This document shows, piece by piece, positions 53,760 to 64,000 of a DNA stretch of 64,000 bases. Within the stretch, counting starts at the first letter, position 1, and every line of letters begins with the position of its first letter. Position numbers and translations under genes: made by a program. The DNA is from Nephromyces sp. MM_2019 (Eukaryota; Apicomplexa; Aconoidasida; Nephromycida): the NCBI GenBank assembly GCA_015657535.1, contig JADHZB010000262.1, positions 62,001-126,000 on the forward strand, written 5' to 3'. Below the pieces are notes generated by a model. It saw only the letters and a list, made by a program, of their open reading frames with translations, was not told where the DNA came from and ran no database searches.

Positions 53760-55781
53760 ATGTCGAAATTATTTTTAATTGCCTTATTATATATTTTGAA
53801 TGTCAAATATTCGGAGAGCTTGCATAACAAAAATAGCATTAGTAGTTTGATCCCTTACGATTTTCAAGGTATAAAACGGTGATTTTTTTACAGAATATTA
53901 AACAAATCTTACTCTTTGAATTAAGATGATATGGACTCTAAACCAATAAATAGAAATGGTAAAATATTATAGATAAATTATGCTTCCCCAACTAAACACT
54001 AAGTAAATTCAAATTTTGATTTGGAAGAACCAGAGGGTTTTGAAACAGGAGGTAGTGCAGGAAATGAAATGGCTGATGAGGGAGACTATGATAGAAATGG
54101 GGATAATAGTGGAAAGATTGAACCCGAAGGTGTTGCGTTGAAATTTGATAATAATATGGGCCTTACAAATAGCGAAAGTAAGCCTGAAGGGAAATTATAT
54201 ATTTCAAATATTATTATGGTTAATTCAGACATAAAAAAGACAAAAGACTTAATGTATCTTAGAGATAGCATTCCGTTTGGTCAAAATAGTATAAATGCTG
54301 AAAGAAACAATCAAAATACTATGGCAGCAACTAAATTTCCAGTAGTATCATCCACTTGTATGTTGATAATAGTGAAACAGCATAGTTTAAGACTTTGTTC
54401 TATTAACTATAGTGCCCCAGTCTGTAATTGCTATAACTAATAATAATCAAAGAGCAAAAGGTGAATGCCCGTGCAGTGGGGGTACCCCGAGTTACTCTAG
54501 TAAGAGTTGTAATCTCAATAAATAACAATGCTAATTTTGTGCGCAGACACTAAAAGTGTTGATGATATCGAAGAGATAAAATCTAATGTTCAGGATCTTA
54601 TGAGGGAGTAAATGAAAATTTTCTTTTTATTAATTCTTAACTAATAGAAAATAGTGCTAAGAGTGTTGGGATAAGTATTGAGAGTGAAACCAAAAGCCCT
54701 GGATCATCAAATTTAGGTAGATAATTTAAATTATAATTAAGGATCAATTCTCAGTCACTAACAAGATTTTATTGAACATCAATTAGGAGAATTAGAAACT
54801 GCTATAAGGTAGGTAAATAATTAACTAGAAAATAATTTTGAAAAGTGCGTTTCAATTGCTTTAGAGAAAAGACGAGTCAAGCAGGAAGCGCTTCCAGCCC
54901 CTCTGGAGAGCCGTCTAGGCAAGATCTTATTAGTTCAATGAGTCTTTTAGAAATTGCAAAAGGTTATTAACAATCTAAGATACTCATGTAATTTTATTCT
55001 AACTATATTAAGATAAATATGAGGGTAAAGGTTATGGTTTGGGAAATGAAGAAGTAGATGGTGAGAGAGATTATATAGGTGAGGAAAATGAGGAGGAAGA
55101 AGGAGATACAGAAGAAGGAGATACAGAAGAAGGAGGTCCAGAAGAGGATAGCGAAGATGAAGAAGAATCCGATGAAACTTCAGCTCAGAATCTTGAGGAG
55201 GCTCAAAATGTGGAGGATGAGGCAAATGAGCGGGAACAAGAATTAGGTTCTAGTTTAATTAGCTTAAAGTTTTAAGCTTAATTTTGTAAATTAAAACAGA
55301 TGACTCTGAACAAGAATTAGATGAGCAAGCGAATGAAGATCAGGAAAATGAGGGAGGTCTAGAAATTAAAAGTCTAATTTCTCAATAGTCGTTTACTAGA
55401 ATCTGTTTTTTTACTAATGTAGAACAAAAGGGCGAAAAAGCCCCGCAAAAGAAGGTAGGTTGCATTTTAATTTCTGAAAATAGCTTATTTATTAATCTTT
55501 CTCGTTGTCTTGTTAGCTAACACCAGAAGAAAAATCTAAAATGATACTTGGAGTGAGTGTTATTTTAAGTTTTACAATTAATATATTAACTTAAATTAAT
55601 ATAGCAAACACTTAGCCTCGAAAAATTAGTAAATGATATTATAAGTACTCAACATTCAGATTACCTAGGGACTGAGGAAAGGGTTGAAAACATTAAGGTT
55701 TGTCACATATTCTAAGCTTTTTAACTAACAAGTTCATTGAATTTGAATTTTCATCAGAAGGAATATAATAAAAAAAATTAA
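53760..55781 (+). CDS. secreted acidic Glu-rich protein in 14 small exons, 446 aa
   Basis: Exons: 53760-53868, 53926-53958, 54004-54423, 54461-54499, 54547-54607, 54655-54716, 54766-54808,  54865-54962, 55013-55246, 55300-55356, 55423-55454, 55517-55552, 55605-55697 and 55758-55781. All 13 junctions agree in phase with GT..AG introns of only 37-66 nt. Exon 1 encodes a signal peptide (MSKLFLIALLYILNVKYSES). Residues 50-185 are acidic, Gly/Asn-rich and hold a few Cys; the exon 3/4 join makes VCECPCSGG. Residues about 290-385 are very acidic with a short GDTEE repeat. The last 60 residues are helical (SLEKLVNDIIS). There is no membrane anchor or known domain. In apicomplexans such proteins are often parasitophorous, surface or exported, but I cannot assign a function. 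The two small exons 2 and 4 are the least certain. Confidence 0.6.
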
Positions 55782-57725
55782 AAATTTATGCTTCGAACAA
55801 ATTCATGAAACAGCCAGTTAAATTGGCATTGCCTGAGTGTGAAACAAAGTAGCAAGTCTATTCAAATTTGATATACTTGTTATTGAATTGATGGTTCTGA
55901 ATTTTGTTCAAATAACTGAAGTTATTATAATCTTTTACCTTTTTTAATGTTACAAATCATAATATAATTATACAGCTTTTACTTTTATATTTAACAATTT
56001 TATATAGATTAAAGCTAATCATCTATTATTATATAATAGTATTTTTTTATAAAACCAAAATTTTTACTTACTACTTATTGTTTTATTATTTTAATTCAAA
56101 GTTTTAGGTAAATCAGAGTATGTTTTGATATATTAAAATGATTTCGTATAAGATGTAGATCATATGAAATTGAAAAACTGTATAAATTTAAATAACCATC
56201 ACGCGAATTGATTTTACATCGTTGCTATGTTATAAATATGGATATAATAGTATAATTTACATTTATTTATATATACCCTCAATTATATATGAAAGTATAT
56301 TTTAAAAATTGTTACAAAAATATTATAGATTTGTTTATACTTTAAAAATTGTCTAATTTTTTTTTTGTTGTTGGTAAAAGTTATTTGATAATTGTCGAAC
56401 AAAATAACAAAATTTTACTTAAGCAAATTATTTTTCTAATCAAATTAAAGAGTTTTATATACATTTTTTAAGAAGTCATATAACTTGAAAGGAATGTGCG
56501 ATCTCGATTAGATAAATGAAGTCTTACATCTAGCTTAAAGTTAAATAAATATAATCAATGAATTTTTAATCGTTAAAAAAATCCAAGAAACGCTATCTAG
56601 CCACAATTAAAAAAACATATCCAATGATACACGAACGTTCTTCTACACGTAGGTATTTGATTCAAAAGCAAAAAAAAAGGACACATCTAAGTACACACAT
56701 GCGTAAGTTTGTACAACAATATTAACTATCTAAAATAATATGTATTCTACATCACAAGTATGATTTAAACATACTATCATTTAACATATACATAAAGCAT
56801 ATAAAAGTAGCTCACACACATGTATCAATCGAAATACATATACGTACACGCAAAATGGTGTATTGCTACAGACATGTGCATATATATCAAACAAACACGC
56901 ACCATACAAACTTAAACTATGCAAACATTACAGAAAAGTAAAACAATACGCTAGGCTAATATAACCCTACCCACAGCTATATTATTTATCTCAATTTACA
57001 TAAACATATATATTAAAACACGTAACACAGGCACTCAATATAGCACATACACATAACATAAACACACTAAACAAAAAATACGCTTAACCACACATAAAAA
57101 ACAGGTAATGAATGAGCCACTTATTCATAGTAATTAAGCTCGCTACACACACTAAAAAGGTTAATCACATCAAATTTTCACACCAACCATATGTTAAACA
57201 CAGATATAAAGCAATAAACCCAAAGTTACAGACATAAAAGAAACCCAAAATCACACATTTAGAGACTAAAACCAAAATTCACACACATAAAGTAGAAAGC
57301 CCAATACAATCACAACACACCCAAACTACACACAACTCCCCCCTCCCCCCCCTCGGTTTCCCCCACATGACCTCGAAACTCACAAAGAACACAAACAGAT
57401 GCTTTTATCTATTTATAAAACAAGCTCTTCTTGCTATCAAATCACGCTTTGAAATTATGTATGTAGTGAATAATTTTGCTTATCTTGTGAATTTGAACTA
57501 ATTACACTTTTTTAACACCTCTTGTTTTCACATAAACAGCTACATCTTGTTAAATTATATCTTACAAAATATATTTAATTTCGCTTTCTTTTTTTTCTAT
57601 TTTAATATACTTATAAAATAAATACAAATCTATTAGCAAGTCAGCCATTCTCAAGAAATTCATTACTAACATTTTACACATCTAAACACTACAATTGTTG
57701 ACAAACTTGAACTCAATTACTTACA
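55782..57725. other. upstream region of SAM synthetase, C/A-rich in its second half
   Basis: 55782-56600 is plain A+T-rich sequence. From about 56600 to 57410 the + strand is C/A-rich and G-poor with many ACACA words, and it ends in the C-tract at 57338-57364. No coding ORF. Confidence 0.6.
57338..57364 (-). other. long C-tract; the - strand has quadruplex potential
   Basis: The + strand carries C6-T-C8, then seven bases, then C5. The - strand therefore has G runs of 5, 8 and 6, enough for four G3 tracts. It lies about 360 bp upstream of the SAM synthetase ATG and is exceptional in this A+T-rich DNA. Confidence 0.5.
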
Positions 57726-60616
57726 ATGAATAATTCTCACTCACATACCGTACCACCACCCGCCCCGGGCAACTTTCTATTTACCTCCGAATCTGTCAAT
57801 GAAGGACATCCTGATAAAATATGTGATCAAGTGTCCGATGCTATATTAGATGCATGCTTAGAACAGGTATGGCTTGTAATTATAGACACATACACATAAT
57901 GTTATTCACACAAAAATTTTAATAGCCTTTTACCCATACATACACAGAGGTTATATTAGGTCTTACACAACTGACTACTACACACAATTACTTTCTATAC
58001 AATCACAAATACCTTTTTAATACAAATAATTATGTTCTACACATACATACATTCTTTAAGCACGCACGTATCACATATGCTCTACACAGGCATATACTCT
58101 TTATAAACATATATGCATCAAACGAAATAACACGATAATATGAATTGAGCTTAAAACACATGTTTATCATATAGTCACTTACACACTGAATTATATACAA
58201 TTATAAGGAGAACTGCGCTATATTTGAAATTATTAACCTTTATAAAAACAAACAGACCTAAAAAGTACAAACGCATATATATGAGTACACACCAACTTAT
58301 ACAAATATATACTTGTATGCTCGCTCACTTTTAATTATAACAAAATATACCAATATATTCACTACTATTTCCATAGGTAACATAATACATTAAATTAAAA
58401 ACACCCACTTCTGTAGTCTAAAGAAATATATTAAACTTTTGTACATTACGTTATATATGTATGTGTTTAAAATAATAGGACCCCGATAGCAAAGTAGCTT
58501 GTGAAACATGCACAAAAACAGGATTTGTGATGATTTTTGGTGAAATTTCAACAAATGCAAAAGTTGATTATGAAAAAGTTATTCGAAACACTGTAAAAAA
58601 TATTGGCTACGATGATCCTGAAAAAGGTTTGGACTACAAAACAATGAAAGTAAAAGTTGCTATTGAAGAGCAGTCCCCCGACATTGCATTAGCTGTGCAT
58701 GTTAATAAAGATGTTGCACACATTGGAGCAGGTATATACTATGTGTGCATATGTAGATGTATATGGGAATATATATAAGGGACGGAGATTGTAATGATTG
58801 ATTAGAACAAGATGTGTGTATTTTGAGAATATTTATGTGTAATGAAAGTGAATTTCTAGAGAATACATAACATGCTTAGAAAAAAATATATTTATAAAAC
58901 AAGTATGTAACAAGCATTGATATAATCAACCAATATACATAAGTTTACATTATGTATAAACATATAAACGTATCCCCTTACTAAAATGTTAATTATTAGG
59001 CGACCAAGGTCATATGTTTGGATATGCCACTGATGAAACACCTGAGCTTATGCCACTTTCACATTCATTGGCCTCCAGTTTGGGTAAGAAATTATCAGAG
59101 GTACGCTTGAATGGCACACTTCCCTACCTAAGGCCTGATGGGAAGACACAGGTTACTGTGGAATATAACAAGAATCCTGATGGACATATTGAACCCGTTA
59201 GGATACACACAGTATTGATATCTTCTCAACATTCTCCAGATGTAAGTTATATCTTCATGTATACATGATCTAGTTGAATAGTCCTGTTTATATATTTATC
59301 TAGTTTTAGACACATAAATATATCTATTTAATAGTTTTCGATTAAGCATATATCTCTTGTGTATATACATGTTTTTATGAAATCACTTGAACGCTTCTAT
59401 GTATATATATCAATTATATGCTTGTATTTACGACCTCATTTTACACACCAAAGCATTCATTCATCTCACATAATTTACACAGACACAAAACACCTCTACA
59501 CATGCTCGCTTTCTTAGGTATCCAATGAAACAATCAGATCAGATCTTATGAAATATGTAGTTAAAGAAGTTATACCAGCTAAATATCTTGATTCAAAGAC
59601 CATTTTCTATCTCAACCCCTCTGGAAAATTTGTTATTGGTGGCCCCCACGGTGATTCAGGCTTAACTGGTCGTAAAATTATTGTGGATACCTATGGAGGT
59701 GAGCTGAAGTTACACACACTTTGATAAATTGTTTATGCACATTTTGATTTATTTTTTATACATAGTTTGATGTAAAAATTTATATAATTCAACGTGTTGT
59801 TACATATATTTACATCTTCTGGGTGAATGCATTTCTTATCCAGAGCTGAAATATGTTGGCAATATTTTAAGTTTCTATGTTAAAAAATACTCGCCTTTCT
59901 TAATCTATTTATATATTTAAAATACGTATAATTTCACCGTTTCATTATAGGCTGGGGTGCACATGGAGGTGGTGCTTTTTCGGGAAAAGACAGCACAAAA
60001 GTAGATCGGTCTGCAGCCTATATGGCCCGTAGAGCTGCCAAATCTTTGGTGGCAAGTAAATTGTGCAAGAGAGCCTTAGTACAGGTATACACATATATAG
60101 ATTTATTCACACACATAAAGACACCATCTTATACATGATTACACCGACAAATAACACCCACCCGTACTAAGCCACTACTCCGCAGCCACACTTTGTATTC
60201 TATAATTTTTTCCTAGGTTGCTTACTCTATTGGAGTTGTTGACCCTCTATCTATTTTCATTGACACATTTGGGACGTGTGCCCCCGGTCTAACTGACGCC
60301 CAATTATTTGAAATCGTTCAAGAAAATTTTGATTTCAGACCTGGCATCATTCAACGAGATTTGAAACTCAAAGTATTACAAATTTTTACACATTGCTTCA
60401 AATAAAATACTTTACACACCCATACATAATTATCACACATGCAATACATTCATACAACACATAACAATATTATTTTTTAATCAGGATCCAATTTTCTTCA
60501 AAACATCTGTACATGGCCACTTTGGGCGTGAAAAAGAAGGCTTTCTATGGGAATGTCCAATCGATTTAACTTCATACTACCCTTCAAATAAAACAAATAT
60601 AACTTTATCTAACTAA
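57726..60616 (+). CDS. MAT: S-adenosylmethionine synthetase, 7 exons, 412 aa
   Basis: MAT makes S-adenosylmethionine from methionine and ATP in the cytosol. Exons 57726-57866, 58479-58731, 59000-59241, 59518-59698, 59951-60084, 60217-60372 and 60485-60616 agree in phase and end in TAA. All signatures are present: [17 protein letters not shown] near the N-terminus (methionine and Mg sites), [15 protein letters not shown], the phosphate loop [39 protein letters not shown] with the K+/Mg ligands, and the C-terminal HGHFGR-type stretch ([15 protein letters not shown]). Length is slightly above the usual 380-400 because of a short Ser/Pro-rich N-terminus. Introns are C/A-rich on the coding strand, like the upstream region. 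Confidence 0.96.
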
Positions 60617-61887
60617 AAATCTCACACGCCACACACACCAATAAATAATCTCAACTCTGATATATTTTACAATTCTGTCTACAGCCGTGGAATTTTGTAA
60701 GTAATAAAAAGTATTACCTCACAAATTAAATTTCGGAATAGCAAAAACATTATTAATAATAGTACTATTAACACTTAAAAGAGGTTTAAACACATAAATA
60801 TATATACATATATATATATATATATGTTCAATTTTGAATTTTATACACAAAGACAACAAAGAATTTTTCTCTTTTTTATACAAGTATTAAGATATTGAAT
60901 CGGTTCCTTTTTTATTAATAAATAATTAAGTTTGCACACATTTATATACCTCCACACATATATATATATACTTGTTTTTCTGTTTTATTTTTCATTTTAA
61001 AAAACTTTTATCATATATATATTTATGGATTATATATATATATATTATTATTTTCTTTTCATTTATTATTATTATTATTATCCTATCATTCTCCCCACAC
61101 ACACGCCCCCTATCTCACTATTTGGGGTATTAAAATAAATGATTAATTTACACACAGTATCAAATGTGTTCTTTGTGATCTACCGATAGAATTTATCTAT
61201 TTGTTTCTTCCCGCATAATATATAATTAAGTTTCTATACTTTTCATAAATATAAATTAAGTGATATTAATTAAAACTTTTGTACACTAATATATATATTT
61301 ATATATATATATATATATATACATTTGTATATTGATCTTTTCAATTTTTCACTCACATATACATACATATATATATTTATATATATATATCTATACAACT
61401 GAAAATCCCTAAACTTATCAAGTTCAAATTTACACACATGTATATAAATTCCTAAAGGAACTTCCGTTATAATTACACAAACACAAAGACATACAGAGAG
61501 AGAGTGATTTGTGTATTTATGTGTGTATTAATCAATAATATTATAAAAATATATAATTAGAAATTGTGTTTTGTTAGCGTGTTTTTATATTTAGGATGTG
61601 TTTTTTAAGGAGGGTATAAATAATCAAAAGTTAGTGTATTTATAACAAGGTATATTTGAGCGAGTTTATATTTATATTTGCTTCTGTGTGTAGCTATAAA
61701 TATACTAAGGAGTGTTGAACACGATATATGTATTTATTTCGGTGTGGAATTGTGTATATATAAGTATGAGTCTGTGTTTTGAGTGTGTAAATTTAAGAGG
61801 TTATTTTAAGGTGAATGTTAATATATAATTTAATAATTATTTTATTAAAAAAATTAATTTTGTTAAAAATATTTATTTTTTATTATT
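60617..61887. other. convergent intergenic region with TA-rich repeats
   Basis: This lies between the 3' ends of SAM synthetase and pICln. It holds (TA)n-like runs at about 60800-60825, 61290-61322 and 61360-61390 and short TTATTA runs near 61065-61080. No gene seen. Confidence 0.55.
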
Positions 61888-64000
61888 TTAATTATTTGAC
61901 GGATTTGGTATATCGTCCATCTCTCCATTATTAGTCATTGGTGGTACCCAATAATCACCATTTTGCTGTATTGGACAAAATTGAATTATACATACAAATT
62001 TATATTCTAACAGATTTATGTACACAAATATCTATCTATTTACACACTTTATGTGCACATATATATTACACTATTTAGTTTTCTTATCTACTTATATATA
62101 TTTAAACTTTTTGATTTAAAATGATACATAGAAACAAGTTAATGTGGTGGCAAGTTGCATACATAGACAAAGACATGGGAACAAGTTAATGTGGTGGTAA
62201 GTTGCATACATAGACAAAGACATGAATATATACATATAAGCAGAAATATATATATATATAAATATATATATATATATGAAAACATAAAACATATCTTTAT
62301 ATTTGCATATATAGTAATACATAAATACCTATACATAATATGTATATGCACATAAATATATATACATAGATATATATATACACCTCAATGTCATAATTTA
62401 TGTCCATTTCATCATCAATTGAATTATATTCATCTTCTGATTCGTCTTCATTTTCTGGGTCAGTGTTTAGAGCAGACATTTCTGAAAGTACTCTGAAGAT
62501 TACTTCTAAGTTGCTGATAAAAAATATTGTATACCCATATATATATAGGTATATATACACTAATTTGTATTCATTCAGAATAAAGATAGGTACCCTATAT
62601 ATACACATTAACTCATAGATGCACATACTAACCACTCTAGACTAGAGAAACACACAATCTAGAAACACACAATCTAAATACATACTCATAGATGCACATA
62701 CTAACCACTCTAGACTAGAGAAACACACAATCTAGAAACACACAATCTAGAAACACACAATCTAGATACATACTCATAGATGTTACAGCATATACATAGA
62801 AGCACATATACACATTATATTTATGTAGTGCATAGTTAATGCACACTATATACTACATATTACACACATATATAAACACACTATCAAACACACTACACAC
62901 ACTACACACACTACACACACTACACACACTACACGCACTACACACACTACACACACTACACACGCTACACAGCCACACACAAACTCATACAGACGCACAG
63001 ACATGCACACACACAAACACTCGTAAACACAGACACATATACACATTTTCTAATTTAGTTACTCTGGGTTTTCTGGTATAAAACGCATTTCTGGTATGTT
63101 TTCAGGGTGTGCATATTTGTCTTCGTTGACTTCAAAGCCAGATTCCAATTGGCAGTAAATACAAGGCATGGGATAGGTTGCTATATAGGTAAATAAAATG
63201 GTGATATAAAAAAATATTTACAGACGTGATTAAAAATATGTACACCCAAAAGTTAAAAATATATGTAAACGCACATTTATATACACACATACAAATAAGC
63301 ACATACAAAAATACACATACATACAAGGTATGTATACACAAACATTAATTTAGCTAAGGTACTTATTTTTAAAAAATATACAGATATATGATAAAATTGA
63401 GTCAAATGTTGAAATTAACGTGTAAATATATTATGTATGTGAGTGTGTTTATGTAAACGTACCCAAATCTTTACAAATTGCATGTAAACAAATAAAGGGG
63501 TAATCAAATGAGTATCCATTGCTTGTTGAATTGTTTATCCAAACTACTCTCTGGGAAGTTAAATATAATTTACCTTTACCTAAAATTTAAATTTAATTAG
63601 TTATAATATATTTACATGCAGTATAGTATATATATATATCTATTGTGTTGTGTTATATATATCTATTTTCTTGTGTGTATATGTTGTATCTATAAAAGTG
63701 TGTGTTGTGTAAGTGTATATAATGTTTGTACGTTCTATTGTGTTTGTGTATATACGTATGTCTGTGTATATACCTATTGTTTTTATGTGTGTATAAGTAA
63801 ATCTGTGTGAATATCTAGTGTGTTTGTGTGGGTGTGAATGTGAGAATTTATATTGTAATTATAGTCTTGTAAATAGAATTTGTGGCAAGTTTACCTTCAT
63901 TATTGCCTAGTAATTGGAGTTGTATGGAATTCATTGTGAGTGAATTTGTTTCACCCTCATTAAGTGTAAAGGAAGAATGGTCTTTTGAAAAAGAAGCTTC
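61888..64000 (-). CDS. pICln: methylosome subunit pICln, 5' end beyond the window
   Basis: pICln is the Sm-protein chaperone of the PRMT5 methylosome, acting in snRNP assembly. Exons on the - strand: 64000-63895 (partial), 63579-63463, 63180-63063, 62513-62384 and 61965-61888. The PH-like fold is clear: GKGKLYLTSQRVVWINN, then FDYPFICLHAICKDLATYP matching the family 'G.G.LYI....W......S..YP.ISLHA..RD...YP', then 'PCIYCQLE', EMRFIPENPD, and the helix NLEVIFRVLSEMSALNTDP ('AMFEAM..C.ALHPDP' in animals). An acidic tail (EDESEDEYNSIDDEMD) follows, as in the family, ending QNGDYWVPP and a short Asn-rich end. The start codon lies to the right of the window. Its introns carry several local tandem repeats. 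Confidence 0.88.
62133..62226. repeat. 47 bp tandem duplication in a pICln intron
   Basis: Two copies, starting at 62133 and 62180, almost identical, sharing aacaagttaatgtggtgg and ttgcatacatagacaaag. They lie in the intron between the last two exons. Confidence 0.9.
62611..62783. repeat. nested tandem repeat in a pICln intron
   Basis: A long unit beginning actcatagatgcacatac occurs twice (from 62611 and 62684), and its start recurs at 62772. Inside it a 15 bp unit, aaacacacaatctag, occurs twice in the first copy and three times in the second, which explains their 73 and 88 bp lengths. Confidence 0.9.
62889..62972. repeat. minisatellite of about nine copies of CACTACACA
   Basis: A 9 bp unit is repeated with one or two substitutions (acgc for acac). 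Because 9 is a multiple of 3 it opens reading frames on both strands; these are not genes. Confidence 0.9.

Noticed and set aside
62611..62783. Possible CRISPR-like array
   Set aside because: Repeats are directly adjacent or nested with no unique spacers of regular length, and the DNA is eukaryotic.
62839..63081. ORFs on both strands made of His-Thr-Leu or Val-Cys repeats
   Set aside because: They arise from the 9 bp minisatellite inside a pICln intron, whose unit length is a multiple of three.

Overview
This window is nuclear DNA of an A+T-rich eukaryote with many introns, almost certainly an apicomplexan or close alveolate relative that keeps a secondary plastid. The evidence is canonical GT..AG introns in nearly every gene, eukaryote-only proteins (COG1, SPT2, CDC50, pICln, an eIF4G-type MIF4G protein), a RAP-domain protein of the organellar type, a chaperonin 60 with a signal peptide plus transit-like peptide, and a plastid-type GAPDH that also begins with a signal peptide. 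The genus cannot be fixed from the sequence. All gene models were spliced by hand; reading frames and splice phases were checked to agree at each junction unless stated.

Layout. 0.4-5.1 kb: two unrecognised + strand genes facing an unrecognised - strand gene. 7.7-13.5 kb: a long multi-exon COG1 gene (-). 15.0-17.3 kb: signal-peptide/Cys-rich/GAPDH fusion (+). 17.6-21.9 kb: three - strand genes (a small helical protein, a RuvC-like RNase H-fold protein with a mitochondrial-like N-terminus, an EF-hand light-chain-like protein). 21.9-25.5 kb: gene-poor. 25.5-28.1 kb: eIF4G-like gene (+) with a spliced upstream ORF. 28.9 kb: tRNA-Leu(CAA). 29.6-31.0 kb: HAD-fold protein (-). 34.2-36.6 kb: RAP protein (+), converging on SPT2 (-, 36.8-38.4 kb). 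40.7-45.4 kb: plastid Cpn60 (-). 47.5 kb: tRNA-Arg(ACG). 48.9-50.2 kb: CDC50 (-). 51.1-53.2 kb: RluA-type pseudouridine synthase (-). 53.8-55.8 kb: a secreted acidic protein in 14 tiny exons (+). 57.7-60.6 kb: S-adenosylmethionine synthetase (+). 61.9-64.0 kb: pICln (-), cut by the right edge.

There are no operons; genes sit singly with 0.2-3.6 kb between them. Functional themes are plastid metabolism and protein folding (GAPDH, Cpn60), organellar nucleic acid handling (RuvC-like, RAP, perhaps RluA), secretory and membrane traffic (COG1, CDC50) and general housekeeping (eIF4G, SPT2, pICln, MAT).

The most notable signals are the GAPDH fusion with an NADP-type cofactor signature, a RuvC-like protein that appears to lack its first catalytic Asp, the secreted acidic gene with 37-66 nt introns among neighbours with longer ones, and a strand-asymmetric (coding strand C/A-rich, G-poor) leader of about 0.4-1.2 kb upstream of a subset of genes.
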